Source of the DNA: Rickettsiella endosymbiont of Aleochara curtula
GTDB taxonomy: Bacteria > Pseudomonadota > Gammaproteobacteria > Diplorickettsiales > Diplorickettsiaceae
DNA: 64,000 bases
Direction of reading: 5' to 3'
Assembly: GCF_964030935.1 (NCBI RefSeq)
Contig: NZ_OZ034990.1
Span: 1,056,001 to 1,120,000, forward strand
The position numbers and the translations under genes are program-made. The notes below the pieces were generated by a model that saw only the letters and a list, made by a program, of their open reading frames with translations, was not told the DNA's origin and did no database searches. Of this stretch, positions 41,504-51,765 are shown in pieces (within the stretch, counting starts at the first letter, position 1; each line of letters opens with the position of its first letter).

Positions 41504-43777
41504 CTAACCAGTTACCGGTATTAAATGATCCAAATTAAATCTCGACAGTTGTTCATTTAAGTATTTTCTTATGTCAGTTGCATTATCCATTACTAAAATT
41601 TTTATTAATGTTTTTCTGGCTTGATGAAAACTAATCTGGCGAATGACAGATTTTATTCGAGGAATAGAAAAAGAGTTCATACTCAATGCATCAAATCCCA
41701 TCGCTAAAAGTAAAGGTATAGCTAAGGGGTCACTGGCCATTTCTCCACAAATGCTAATCGGTTTTTTTGCTTGATGAGCAGCTTCAACAATTTGAACTAA
41801 TGCTTTCAGAACCGCAGGTTGAAACGGATCGTACAAATTGGCCACACGCGGATTATTACGATCTACAGCCAACATATATTGAGTAAGATCATTGCTTCCT
41901 ACCGATAAAAACTCAACACGTTCAGCTAATGCGCGAGCTTGATAAATTGCAGAAGGAACCTCAATCATTATCCCAATTGGAGGTTTACATGCTTGGGGTT
42001 CTTCGCTTACTACTTTCTCATAGGCTTGATCGATCAAGCGTAAGGCATGATCAGCCTCGGCAACACAACTAACCATCGGTAACATGATGCGTAAATTATT
42101 GAATTCCAAATTAGCTCGCAGCATTGCACGGATTTGTATTAAAAATATTTCTGGATGATCCAGCGTTACACGAATTCCACGCCAACCTAAAAATGGATTA
42201 TCTTCTTTAATAGGGAAATAAGGTAATGCCTTATCCCCCCCGATGTCTAATGTGCGCATTACGACGGGTCGTGGTGAAAATGCTGCTAATAATTGACGAT
42301 ATAAACCATATTGTTCATCTTCGGCAGGGAAGCAATCTCGAATAAGAAAAGGTACTTCGGTACGATATAGTCCTATGCCTTCTGCACCTGCTGTTAAAGA
42401 CAGACTCGCGTCTGCCATCAGTCCGGTATTTACCCACAGAGCTATGCTGTAGCCATCTAATGTTTGTGCTGGTAATTCTCGCAAAGCCTCTAGACTATTC
42501 GTAAATTCACTTTGTTGTTGTATCAGTGTAGTAAAACTTTGTTTAACCCTTCCAGAAGGAGCTACTATAATCCGGCCTTGGGAACCATCGACGATTAAAG
42601 TTTGCGCTTCGAGTTGGTTTACTGGTAAATTTTCTACTCCAGTAACGGCAGGAATCCCTAGAGAACGTGCCAAAATAGATAAGTGAGAATGACTAGAACC
42701 TTTTACAGAAACTATCCCCGCTAATCGGCCCTCAGGCACTTCCGCTAAAGCAGAAGGACTGACTTCCTCACCAATCAGTATGGTATTTTCTGGATATAAA
42801 GGTGGCGTAAATTGGTTATTTTGTAAATGCATTAAGATTCGACGTCCTAAATCTCTCAAATCCGCCGCTCTTTCACGTAAATAATCGTCATCAACTTTCT
42901 CAAATTGTTGCACGTGCGTACTAATAACCGACTGCAAAGCTGCCTGTGCCCATTGATGAGAAGTTTTAATGGCGGTTATAACTTCTTTTTCCAAACTAGC
43001 TTTATTTAAAATCGCTAAATACACATCGAACAATGCTTGCTCTTCTTCTGGTAACACAGACATCATATGTTTTTTTAAACGATGAATATCATCTCGCGTC
43101 GCTTTAAAAGCTTTTTTTAACTGAGCTATTTCTGCTAATAAATCATCCGCTCTTTTATAAGGGACTGCTTCTAAATCAGCAAATGGATATGCCACAACAA
43201 CCTGGCCTATGGCAATACCTGGGGCACTAGCAATCCCTTGAAAACTGATATCTTGCTGTAATTGTTTTTTATTTTCCTTAAATAAAGAAAATATTTCTCC
43301 TGTAGCTTCTGCATGTGCTAAAACACCGCCTAATTGAGCAGCCATGGTAACCAAAAAAGCCTCTTCTGCTTCATCAAAACAACGCTGCTCTTCTTGTTGG
43401 ACTACCAATACTCCCAATAAAGCACGATTATGAATAATAGGTACACCCAGAAAAGCTTTATAACGTTCTTCACCAATATCAGCGATATATAAAAAATCAG
43501 GATGCTTGGGTGCATTTTCAATATTAATTAATTCGCCATTTCGTCCCACTAAACCAACTAAACCTTGATCAGACCCAAAACGTACTTTCCCAACACATCT
43601 AGGATTTAGACCGTCAGTTGCAAGTAAAACGTAATTTTTTTCATTATCAAGTAGAAAAACTGTGCAGGATTGTGTATTCAAAGCTTCGCGAATTCGTCTC
43701 ACTAATGTCCGTAAAGCTTCTTTAAAACTTTGAGCTGCGCTGATCTCTTGAACAATACGACGAAGTATCTTCAACAT
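41504..43777 (-). CDS. ptsP: Phosphoenolpyruvate-protein phosphotransferase PtsP (EI-Ntr)
   Basis: PtsP starts the nitrogen-type phosphotransferase relay, taking phosphate from PEP to NPr. The 757 residues contain a GAF domain (about 1-160), the PEP-utilising His domain (KGSSHSHLSILARSLGIPA, with His365 the likely phosphorylated residue), and the C-terminal PEP-binding barrel (EGIGLYRTEVPFL, VGSNDLTQYMLAVDR, ICGEMASDP). rppH lies just upstream, as in E. coli. Confidence 0.96.
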   Translation of the reverse strand: MLKILRRIVQEISAAQSFKEALRTLVRRIREALNTQSCTVFLLDNEKNYVLLATDGLNPRCVGKVRFGSDQGLVGLVGRNGELINIENAPKHPDFLYIADIGEERYKAFLGVPIIHNRALLGVLVVQQEEQRCFDEAEEAFLVTMAAQLGGVLAHAEATGEIFSLFKENKKQLQQDISFQGIASAPGIAIGQVVVAYPFADLEAVPYKRADDLLAEIAQLKKAFKATRDDIHRLKKHMMSVLPEEEQALFDVYLAILNKASLEKEVITAIKTSHQWAQAALQSVISTHVQQFEKVDDDYLRERAADLRDLGRRILMHLQNNQFTPPLYPENTILIGEEVSPSALAEVPEGRLAGIVSVKGSSHSHLSILARSLGIPAVTGVENLPVNQLEAQTLIVDGSQGRIIVAPSGRVKQSFTTLIQQQSEFTNSLEALRELPAQTLDGYSIALWVNTGLMADASLSLTAGAEGIGLYRTEVPFLIRDCFPAEDEQYGLYRQLLAAFSPRPVVMRTLDIGGDKALPYFPIKEDNPFLGWRGIRVTLDHPEIFLIQIRAMLRANLEFNNLRIMLPMVSCVAEADHALRLIDQAYEKVVSEEPQACKPPIGIMIEVPSAIYQARALAERVEFLSVGSNDLTQYMLAVDRNNPRVANLYDPFQPAVLKALVQIVEAAHQAKKPISICGEMASDPLAIPLLLAMGFDALSMNSFSIPRIKSVIRQISFHQARKTLIKILVMDNATDIRKYLNEQLSRFNLDHLIPVTG

Positions 43778-43889
43778 AGCAAATACCTAACTAATTAGTA
43801 TTTGAACATATAATTAAATTACGGTTTAAAATACTAAACCTATGTCTTGTAAAACCGTAACATGCTCAAATAAGTTTATATTTATTTGG

Positions 43890-44429
43890 TTATTCGACTT
43901 TTTCTACCAACGTTAAGTTGCTACATAGTTTACTAACCCGTCTCGTTTGTACAACTTGGGAGGGAAGCAATGTCGCTAATTCTTCTAACGCACGCCGATA
44001 AACATGTCTCTTAAATGTAATAACTTGCCTGATAGGGTACCAATAAGGAGCCCAGCGCCAACGATCAAACTCAGGCGAACGAGTAACATCGAACCGAATT
44101 TTTTCCGGATCTCCTCTTAAGCAAAGCAAAAACCATTTTTGTTTTTGGCCTATACATAATGGTTGCATATGTGAACGTCGTAAATGAAGGGGTAACCAAT
44201 AATATAACCAATTTTTTGTCCCTCCAAGTAACTCAACATCTGAGTCTTCTAATCCTAATTCTTCGTAAAGCTCCCTAAATAAGGCCTGCTCCGGTGTTTC
44301 ATTAACTTGGAGACCACCTTGAGGAAACTGCCAAGCATGCTGACCAATGCGCCTAGCCCAGAGGACTTCTCCTATAGAATTTGCAACAATAATACCCACT
44401 CCTATCCGAAAACCTTCCTCATCAATCAC
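43890..44429 (-). CDS. rppH: RNA pyrophosphohydrolase RppH
   Basis: RppH removes pyrophosphate from 5'-triphosphate mRNA, starting decay. The Nudix box runs [24 protein letters not shown] prefer a GTG start at 44429 ([13 protein letters not shown]), with GGAGAG six bases upstream, giving 179 residues like E. coli (176). An ATG at 44468 would add 13 unconserved residues and has no ribosome-binding site. It lies upstream of ptsP. Confidence 0.94.
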   Translation of the reverse strand: MIDEEGFRIGVGIIVANSIGEVLWARRIGQHAWQFPQGGLQVNETPEQALFRELYEELGLEDSDVELLGGTKNWLYYWLPLHLRRSHMQPLCIGQKQKWFLLCLRGDPEKIRFDVTRSPEFDRWRWAPYWYPIRQVITFKRHVYRRALEELATLLPSQVVQTRRVSKLCSNLTLVEKVE

Positions 44430-44619
44430 ACGATACTCTCCACATAAATTAGGCTTACATTGTTTCATAAAAGTACTAGGGGGTAAACCTTCTTAGAGCT
44501 TCTGTTTAATTTATTTTCTATCTAATCATTGCAGAAACTAACCATTAAAAAAACCTAATATTTAATCGCGTTGAGTCGGTAATTCTTCATTGCAGAATCT
44601 AAAAGCTGATTTTCGTTAA

Positions 44620-45765
44620 TTAGCGTATAGACTCATACCCATTAATTACACCCCCTTTAGAAAAAACAATTTGCCATAACTGAAGATCGCGTGCTCTAAA
44701 CGCCCCAGCACATGCCAATAAATAATATTTCCACAATCTATGAAAAGAGGAGTAATCATATTCTTTTTTTAAAAAAATCCACGATTTATTAAAATTTTCG
44801 AACCAAGCCATTAATGTTGTATCGTAGTAAGCGCCAAAATTATGCCAATCTTCCATAATAAAAAGGCCTTCACTGGCTTTTCCAATTTGACGAATTGAAG
44901 GTAAAATTCCATTAGGAAATATATATTTATGTATCCATGGATTAGGATGATATTTTGATGTGTTACTGCCTATAGTGTGTAATAAAAATAATCCAGAATT
45001 TTTTAAGCAACGATGCGCAATTTTCATGTAGGCTTTATGATTTTTTGGCCCTACATGCTCAAACATACCTATCGAAGAAATACGGTCAAACACTCCTGTA
45101 ATATCTCTATAGTCTTTAAAGAGAATTTCTATAGGCCAACCTTGACTAAGTTTTTTTGCGTAATGATATTGCTCCTTAGATACCGTCAAACCAACTACTG
45201 AAACTCCATAATTTTCTGCTGCGTAACGAGCAAAACTTCCCCATCCACATCCAATATCTAGTACCTTCATACCAGGTTTGAGTTTTAATTTTTCACATAC
45301 TAAAGCTAACTTGGCTTGCTGAGCTTCATCCAAATTTTTACTTTTTTTCCAATAGGCGCAACTGTAGGTTAAATTCTTATCCAGCATTGCCTGATATAAT
45401 GAATTCCCTTTATCATAATGATGTTTACCCACTTCAAATGCACGAGATTTTGCTTGTAAATTAAAGCAGCTCAGAGCAAGTGAACGAAGCTTTTCTTTGA
45501 TAAAATAATACAAAAAATATTTATTTTTTTTTATATTTTCGGGTACTTCTGTATGTAGTAAATAAAAAAAGAACTCATCGAGACTTTCACAGTCCCACCA
45601 TCCTTCCACATACGATTCACCTAAAGCTAAAATAGGATTTTTTAATAATCGCGTATAAAATTTATCATTATGGATCTGAATGTCCCTAGGGTTTTTTCCA
45701 TTTATCTCAATTTGTGCTTCCATTAATAACTGCTGGATTAATTTTTTAGCATCCGACAATTTCAT
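44620..45765 (-). CDS. cfa: Cyclopropane-fatty-acyl-phospholipid synthase
   Basis: This SAM-dependent enzyme adds a methylene bridge to unsaturated acyl chains of membrane phospholipids, hardening membranes against acid and stress. It is 381 residues, as in E. coli (382). The N-terminal domain carries NPILALGESYVEGWW. The catalytic domain has YDKGNSLYQAMLDKNLTYSCAYW, the SAM motif VLDIGCGWGSFARYAA, FEHVGPKNH, and the late conserved NFGAYYDTTLMAW. Confidence 0.97.
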   Translation of the reverse strand: MKLSDAKKLIQQLLMEAQIEINGKNPRDIQIHNDKFYTRLLKNPILALGESYVEGWWDCESLDEFFFYLLHTEVPENIKKNKYFLYYFIKEKLRSLALSCFNLQAKSRAFEVGKHHYDKGNSLYQAMLDKNLTYSCAYWKKSKNLDEAQQAKLALVCEKLKLKPGMKVLDIGCGWGSFARYAAENYGVSVVGLTVSKEQYHYAKKLSQGWPIEILFKDYRDITGVFDRISSIGMFEHVGPKNHKAYMKIAHRCLKNSGLFLLHTIGSNTSKYHPNPWIHKYIFPNGILPSIRQIGKASEGLFIMEDWHNFGAYYDTTLMAWFENFNKSWIFLKKEYDYSSFHRLWKYYLLACAGAFRARDLQLWQIVFSKGGVINGYESIR

Positions 45766-45880
45766 TTGAAATATCCTTATAAAATAATCTAATCTGAACC
45801 CCTATACCCCCTTACAACCAATAACAAGTTACGTTATAGTGCGTATGGGTTAATAAATATTGATATTTAATCTTCAGACT

Positions 45881-47446
45881 ATGCCTAACTCTTCTTTAAT
45901 TAAGAATCTTCTATCTAACCGCGCTTTTAATCATCCAGTTGTGCAACTTGGGCTTATTGAAACACATGTTTCCTGGGTCATATTAACTGGAAAATATGCT
46001 TATAAAATAAAAAAACCTGTTGATTTTGGTTTTTTAGATTTTTCGACATTAAAAAAACGTAAACATTTCTGCGAAGAGGAATTACGATTAGGTCAATTAT
46101 TTGCACCTGAAATCTATCTTGCTGTAGTACCCATTACCGGAACTATCGCGCATCCTCAGATTAATGGCGACACAGGGCCTATTTTAGAATACGCCATCAA
46201 GATGTGCGAGTTTTCTCAAGACAACTTACTAAGTGCGCTTCTTAAAAGAGGCAAATTAAGCGCGGGACTCATTGACCAATTAGGTCAATTAATCGCTGAA
46301 TTCCATAAAAAAACACCTGTTGCCCCCAAAAATTCTCGTTTCGGCCTTCCTCTTGAAGTACAGGCCCCCACTCAGCAAAATTTTGAACAAATAATTCCTT
46401 TACTTAGCGACGCTACTGACATAGCTCAAGTAAAAAGATTAGAATTATGGGCTAACGAGCAATTTACTAAGCATAAAAAACTATTTGAAAAACGCAAAGA
46501 GCAAGGTTTTATTCGTGATTGTCATGGAGATTTACATTTAGCGAATATTATTCTTTATCATGACAAACTTGTTCTTTTTGATCGTTTAGAATTCAACGAA
46601 GATTTGCGATGGACCGATGTGATTGCGGATCTGGCTTTTTTAGCGATGGATCTAGCCGGAAAAAAACAGCCTCATTTGGCTAATCAATTAATCAATACGT
46701 ACCTGCAATTTACTGGGGATTATGAAGGACTTAATTTATTAGCTTATTATCTTTCTTATCGAGCAGTGGTTCGTGCCAAAATAGCTTTATTCCGTTTAAA
46801 TCAGAAAGATTTAGATGATAAAGAAAAATTAACTATTCGTAATGATTATTACAACTTCATAAATTTAGCAGAATTCTATACTCACTCTAAAAAATCATGT
46901 TTAATCATTATGCATGGACTCGCTGGATCAGGGAAATCCACTATAGCAAAAAAAATTGCCATTGAATGTGGTGCGATCCAAATAAGCTCTGATATTATAC
47001 GCAAACAGATATTTGATATACCTTTATATGAAAACTCTAACTCAAGTGCCTATGGGGGGATTTACACCCCTCAATCGACGGAGAAAACATATAATAAACT
47101 TTTAGCACTAGCAAAAATAGTGATTACAGCTGAATTTACCGCGTTAATTGACGCCACATTTCTTTTTCATGCTCAACGATTAATGTTCTATAAATTAGCT
47201 AGTCTTTTAAAAGTATCTTTTTACATACTTCATTGCCAAACTGATGATCTTAAAATAATCCAACGAATTAAAAAACGTAACGCTCGAAATAATCGTATTT
47301 CTGAAGCGACCTCAACTATTTTAAAACATCAAAAAGAATTACTAGAGCCTTTATTAAAATCAGAACAACAACATACGTTGATTATCGATGATAAATTAAG
47401 TACTTTTAAAATCGTTTTAGATAATATTTGCACTCACAATGATTAA
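45881..47446 (+). CDS. APH-like kinase fused to P-loop ATPase domain
   Basis: This 521-residue two-domain protein starts at the ATG at 45881. The N-terminal half (about 1-330) is an aminoglycoside-phosphotransferase-like kinase fold with the catalytic loop DCHGDLHLANI and FDRLEFNEDLRW. The C-terminal half is a small P-loop kinase-like domain with Walker A GLAGSGKST. Such fusions are widespread in Proteobacteria. Substrates are unknown, and antibiotic resistance is not implied. It is divergent from cfa. Confidence 0.85.
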   Translation: MPNSSLIKNLLSNRAFNHPVVQLGLIETHVSWVILTGKYAYKIKKPVDFGFLDFSTLKKRKHFCEEELRLGQLFAPEIYLAVVPITGTIAHPQINGDTGPILEYAIKMCEFSQDNLLSALLKRGKLSAGLIDQLGQLIAEFHKKTPVAPKNSRFGLPLEVQAPTQQNFEQIIPLLSDATDIAQVKRLELWANEQFTKHKKLFEKRKEQGFIRDCHGDLHLANIILYHDKLVLFDRLEFNEDLRWTDVIADLAFLAMDLAGKKQPHLANQLINTYLQFTGDYEGLNLLAYYLSYRAVVRAKIALFRLNQKDLDDKEKLTIRNDYYNFINLAEFYTHSKKSCLIIMHGLAGSGKSTIAKKIAIECGAIQISSDIIRKQIFDIPLYENSNSSAYGGIYTPQSTEKTYNKLLALAKIVITAEFTALIDATFLFHAQRLMFYKLASLLKVSFYILHCQTDDLKIIQRIKKRNARNNRISEATSTILKHQKELLEPLLKSEQQHTLIIDDKLSTFKIVLDNICTHND

Positions 47447-47510
47447 CTATTCAGATGTTATTTATAAGTCCTTAGGTTAAAATATTAATTCACTAAAGAG
47501 GAATTCTTAT

Positions 47511-47783
47511 ATGTTCGATACGAAATTTATTGAAGATACCGTAAAACGACTTAGCGAAAGTCTGCCACCGGGATTAAATAAATTTAAGAAAGATTTAGAA
47601 AAAAATTTTAGAGCTATTTTACAAAGTATGTTTGCAAAACTTGATTTAGTAACACGTGAAGAGTTTGATGTGCAAAAAAAAGTTTTAACGAAAACCCGTA
47701 TCAAAATAAATGCTTTGGAAAAACAGGTAACTTCTTTAGAAAATCATTTAACTAAAGCAAAACATAAAAGAATTGTAAAATAA
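47511..47783 (+). CDS. ubiK: Ubiquinone biosynthesis accessory factor UbiK
   Basis: This 90-residue BMFP/YqiC-family protein trimerises through its C-terminal coiled coil and works with UbiJ in the Ubi complex. An N-terminal amphipathic helix (MFDTKFIEDTVKRLSESLP), a linker and a C-terminal coiled coil (VLTKTRIKINALEKQVTSLEN) are clear. AGAGG precedes the ATG. It lies just upstream of comM, a common pairing. UbiJ is at 8231. Confidence 0.9.
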   Translation: MFDTKFIEDTVKRLSESLPPGLNKFKKDLEKNFRAILQSMFAKLDLVTREEFDVQKKVLTKTRIKINALEKQVTSLENHLTKAKHKRIVK

Positions 47784-47852
47784 AGCAATCTATAGTTTAA
47801 ATTTTGACTGATATACTAGATTGTGGGTTTTTGACAATTACCCCCATCCTAA

Positions 47853-47928
47853 TATACTCTTTCCGTATAAAGACTCTGAGGATTACAAGTTGAGCGGTTA
47901 CATCACAAAAATTTAAGTGCGATGTATT
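47853..47928. repeat. Degraded palindromic element, copy H
   Basis: It begins TATACTCTTTCCG, then jumps to CTGAGGATTACAAGTTGAGCGG and AAATTTAAGTGCGA of the other half. About 76 bp remain. It lies between ubiK and comM. Confidence 0.6.
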
Positions 47929-47959
47929 TAAAAAAATAATAAATAAGAAGGATCTGTTT

Positions 47960-49463
47960 ATGTCGTTGGCTATTGTGCAAACACGTGCAAATGTGGGTAT
48001 CCAAGCCCTTCCTGTTAATGTTGAAACTCACATATCAAATGGCCTACCTAGCTTATCCATTGTTGGTCTTCCAGAAACCACAGTCAAGGGAAGTCGAGAT
48101 CGGGTGCGTAGTGCTATAATTAATGCACGATTTGAATTTCCTGCTCGACGAATCACCATCAATCTCGCCCCTGCCGATCTTCCTAAACAGGGTGGACGAT
48201 TTGATTTGCCGATTGCCCTAAGTATTCTGGCCGCTTCTAATCAGATACCAAGTAATTCGTTAGCACAATATGAGTTTATCGGTGAACTCGGATTATCAGG
48301 AGAACTACGATGCGTTTCCGGTATCATTCCTTTTGCTTTAGCAGCACAAAAAGCCAACCATACTATTGTAGTGCCTTTAGGCAATGCACAAGAAGCCAAT
48401 TTTATAAAAAAAACAAGCATCTTGCCTGCTAAAAATATTTTACAAATTTGCTCGCATTTGCATGGACGAGAATTTTTATCTCGTTATCATGCAGAATATC
48501 CTAAACTTGAGCATCGTGGATTCCCTGATCTATCTGAAGTTTACGGGCAGGCACATGCTAAGCGAGCTTTAGAAATTTGTGCTGCGGGAAGGCACAGTTT
48601 ATTAATGATAGGCCCTCCGGGCACTGGAAAAACCATGCTTGCTTCTCGCTTGATAAGTTTACTACCTTTACTCAGTGATGAAGAGGCTTTAGAGCTTGCT
48701 GCGATACATTCAATCGGGGGGCAACCTCTGGAATTAAACACTTGGAGATATCCCCCTTTTCGTAGACCATCACACCGCTTCAAATATAGCGTTAGTGGGA
48801 GGAGGTAGTCCTCCTCAACCAGGGGAGATATCATTAGCTCATCATGGTATTTTATTTCTAGATGAATTACCTGAATTTAATCGCCAAGTACTAGAAGCTT
48901 TGCGAGAACCTTTAGAGTCCGGAAATATAACTATCTCACGTGCAGCAAGACAAGCTGAATTTCCGGCTAATTTTCAATTGATTGCTGCTATGAATCCTTG
49001 CCCGTGCGGAAATTTAGGTAACCAAGTGAACCAATGTGTGTGCACGCCACATCAAACCCAACGTTACCGCAAAAAATTATCTGCGCCTTTCTTAGATCGT
49101 ATTGATATGTGTATTGAGGTAAACCCATTACCGAAGACCTATTTTCTTCAACCATGCAAAGAGGAAAATAGCGAAGTCATTCGCATGCGGGTTGAAAAAG
49201 CACGAACTAAGCAACTTGAAAAATTAGGAAAACTTAATCATAATTTATCCGGAAAAATCTTAGAAGACGCTTGTAAGCTTTCAAATAAAGATCATAAAAT
49301 TTTAGAAAACGCTTTAGAAAAATTTCAATTTTCAACGCGTGCTTATCATAGAATTTTACGCATAGCACGCACCATTGCTGATTTAACTGAATGTGAAAAA
49401 ATTAAAACTTCGCATTTAATGGAAGCCCTAAGTTACAGGATTATTAAAAAAAATATCTATTGA
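47960..49463 (+). pseudogene. comM: comM (Mg-chelatase-like AAA+ helicase), frameshifted
   Basis: ComM is a hexameric branch-migration helicase that extends recombination of incoming DNA in natural transformation. The first frame (47960-48808) encodes residues 1 to about 270 normally, with Walker A GPPGTGKT at 218-225. After LNTWRYPPFRRP the frame breaks near 48770. The second frame continues with HTASNIALVGGG, the Walker B LFLDELPEF, MNPCPCG and the C-terminal domain to 49463. The total is 1504 bp, one base over a multiple of three. A two-base loss inside CCACATCAC would explain it. It is either a true pseudogene or a sequencing error. Confidence 0.9.
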
Positions 49464-49548
49464 TTTAGATTTTTAACCCTAACAAACATTCTGGAAAATT
49501 AACTTAAAAAGCTATAGAATAAAGTTTTCTAAACGGATTTAATTTAAA

Positions 49549-50427
49549 ATGGATATTTTCTCTATCTGTACAGCTGCCGCTTGGGATATGGAATTTAAAC
49601 AATACGAACAAGATACAGCGCTATCTGATCTTGAGTCTGGAAAAATTATTTTTTGCCCGCAACTGTCATTTGATATTGATCCATCTGAACGAATGTTCTT
49701 TATTCCTTATTTAATGAATAAGAAAACAAAAAATATTAGCTTTAACTTAAAAGACAATCGTTTAAAAGGAATTAAGGCTGATCAAAAACACCAAATGCGT
49801 TTGAAATCCATGTTAGGACGTTTTTCCAAACAAGCTACCTCTTTCACGAGTTCATTATTTTCACAGTATACGAATTCTCTTTCCGTAGGACGGGCAAGTT
49901 ACCGCCCAGTACAAATAAGAAATCGTAAAACTTCTGCACGCAAAGACGATCGTCGATTACATGTTGATGCTTTTGCTGCAAACCCAAATCAAGGATATCG
50001 GATCGTCCGTTTATTTTGCAATATCAATCCTTATGGCGAACATCGAGTTTGGCGTGTGGGTGAAAACTTTGAGGAAGTAGCTCAACGTTTTTTGCCGAAA
50101 ATTAATAAGCCTTTTCCTGGTAGTGCTAAATTTCTTCATTGGTTAGGCATTACAAAAAGTATTCGCACGCACTATGATCATATTATGCTAAAAATTCATG
50201 ACGGTATGAAGCTCGATATGGATTATCAGAAACAAGTAAAATATAAAGAAATCAGTTTTCCCCCGGGTACCAGTTGGATAGTTTCTACTGATCAAGTATC
50301 TCATGCTGCTATTTCAGGCCAATATCTGCTGGAACAAACCTTTTATTTGCCAACAACGGCTATGGTAAACCCCAAAGCTGCGCCACTCCATGTTCTGGAG
50401 AGATTAACAGGTCATCGCTTAATATAA
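49549..50427 (+). CDS. kdoO: Kdo 3-hydroxylase (KdoO family)
   Basis: This 292-residue Fe(II)/2-oxoglutarate-type hydroxylase converts the inner-core sugar Kdo to Ko, shielding LPS. An HxD motif lies at H138/D140 (RRLHVDAF), and a distal His at H252 (TDQVSHAAISGQYLLEQTF). NPYGEHRVWRVGENF and HYDHIMLKIHDGMK fit the family. Identity rests on recalled motif patterns, so the family is likely but the exact substrate is inferred. Its stop codon abuts repeat copy I. LPS genes hldD, hldE and waaF are also in the window. Confidence 0.75.
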   Translation: MDIFSICTAAAWDMEFKQYEQDTALSDLESGKIIFCPQLSFDIDPSERMFFIPYLMNKKTKNISFNLKDNRLKGIKADQKHQMRLKSMLGRFSKQATSFTSSLFSQYTNSLSVGRASYRPVQIRNRKTSARKDDRRLHVDAFAANPNQGYRIVRLFCNINPYGEHRVWRVGENFEEVAQRFLPKINKPFPGSAKFLHWLGITKSIRTHYDHIMLKIHDGMKLDMDYQKQVKYKEISFPPGTSWIVSTDQVSHAAISGQYLLEQTFYLPTTAMVNPKAAPLHVLERLTGHRLI

Positions 50428-50561
50428 TATATTCTTCGCACTTCGATGTTTTTCTACATTGCCGCTCAACTCGGCAATCCTCATCTATTTATCTATCTTG
50501 AATAAAAGAAGGCTGCTGCATTCTCGCGGCCCTTGCCAAAAATCCAATTACTGTGAGTATA
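50428..50561. repeat. Palindromic element copy I (diverged, longest)
   Basis: The ends match (TATATTCTTCGCACTT and CCAATTACTGTGAGTATA), but the centre is expanded (CATCTATTTATCTATCTTGAATAAAAG), giving 134 bp. It lies between kdoO and birA, starting at the kdoO stop codon. Confidence 0.9.
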
Positions 50562-50593
50562 ATTATCCATAGTAGTGATAAACTATAAAAAAT

Positions 50594-51592
50594 ATGCACT
50601 CACCAAAAGAATTTCAAATATCGTTACTAAAATCTACTCTAGGCTTATTGGCAGACGGTAAGTTTCATTCAGATGAAGAAATCGCCAATTTTTTAAAAAT
50701 TCCTTGTAAGAAAGTTCCTGAAGTACTAAAACGATTATTAGATCCATCAATAAATTTACAAGTTGATAACGATAAAAGTTACCGCATCTCAGGTGGTTTA
50801 GAGTTACTTGACGCTTCCTATATAGTTAATGAATTAGGTGAATCCAGCCAATTACTTTCCCAACTAGAAGTGCTAACACTGGTTGATTCAACCAACAATT
50901 ATCTACTCAACAAAAAGGAATGCACCGGTAATAATGCCGTTTTGGCAGAACAACAAACAGCCGGGCGTGGCCAATTTAAACGCCCCTGGTATTCAAATTT
51001 TGGGAAAAATATAGCTTTATCAGTTTTATGGCGGTTCTCCAATCCGCTTAATAAATTAGCTGGATTAACCTTAGTGGTAGGTATCGCCGTAGTTAAGGCG
51101 CTCGAAGAATATGGATTAAAAAGAATACAACTCAAATGGCCTAATGATATTATTTACGACCAAAAAAAATTGGCCGGAATTTTAATTGAATCACGCTCAA
51201 TTGAACATAAAGTCCAAAAAATGGTTATTGGTATTGGTTTAAATCTTTATAATCCACCTGATAATTATTCCATAAATCATCACGACCTCACCAGTGTTTT
51301 TTCGATACAAAATTTACCTCCGCGACGCAATCAACTTGCTGTACTCATTTTAAAAAATTTGCTTCATAGTCTCTTAGTATTTGAAACTAAAGGCTTAGAC
51401 TATTTTATGCGGGATTGGCAACGACTCGATAACTTAGCCGGTAAATTAATCACAATACAAAATCAGACTAATTTTCTAGAAGGTGTGGCGAGGGGTATAA
51501 ACACACAAGGCCAACTTCGTGTGCAAATTAAAAATCAAATTCATTATTTTAATACTGGAGAAATTCGAGCAAAGTTAAAAACTGATGATTAA
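50594..51592 (+). CDS. birA: Biotin operon repressor/biotin-protein ligase BirA
   Basis: This 332-residue bifunctional protein has an N-terminal winged HTH (LADGKFHSDEEIANFLKIPCKKVPEVLKRL) and a ligase domain with STNNYLL, the biotin loop GRGQFKRPWYS and KWPNDI. It attaches biotin to acetyl-CoA carboxylase and can repress biotin genes when loaded. No bio genes lie in this window. The C-terminal SH3-like domain is present. Confidence 0.95.
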   Translation: MHSPKEFQISLLKSTLGLLADGKFHSDEEIANFLKIPCKKVPEVLKRLLDPSINLQVDNDKSYRISGGLELLDASYIVNELGESSQLLSQLEVLTLVDSTNNYLLNKKECTGNNAVLAEQQTAGRGQFKRPWYSNFGKNIALSVLWRFSNPLNKLAGLTLVVGIAVVKALEEYGLKRIQLKWPNDIIYDQKKLAGILIESRSIEHKVQKMVIGIGLNLYNPPDNYSINHHDLTSVFSIQNLPPRRNQLAVLILKNLLHSLLVFETKGLDYFMRDWQRLDNLAGKLITIQNQTNFLEGVARGINTQGQLRVQIKNQIHYFNTGEIRAKLKTDD

Positions 51593-51641
51593 AATTGCTA
51601 ATTTTTATTAAATTGACTACAATTTGGCTCTTCTATTTATT

Positions 51642-51717
51642 GCTGGAATAGCTCAGTTGGTAGAGCAACTGATTTGTAATCAGTAGGTCCCGGGTTCGAA
51701 TCCTGGTTCCAGCACCA
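51642..51717 (+). tRNA. tRNA-Thr (anticodon UGU)
   Basis: A 76-nt cloverleaf: acceptor GCTGGAA pairs with TTCCAGC, the D-arm is GCTC-AGTTGGTA-GAGC, the anticodon stem is ACTGA/TCAGT with loop TTTGTAA (anticodon TGT), the T-arm is CGGGTTCGAATCCTG, and CCA is encoded. It stands 49 bp before trhO and 49 bp after birA. Confidence 0.97.
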
Positions 51718-51765
51718 GAAAATTCTATTTAATTTACAAACTTTATAAACATCTAAAATGACAAT

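Noticed and set aside
44430-44468. Longer ATG start for rppH
   Set aside because: The extra 13 residues are not conserved and lack a ribosome-binding site. The GTG at 44429 has GGAGAG at good spacing and gives the usual length.
51601-51641. Promoter directly before tRNA-Thr
   Set aside because: TTGACT at 51613 has only a 15-base spacer to TATTTA, which would lie two bases before the mature tRNA, so it cannot be the start.
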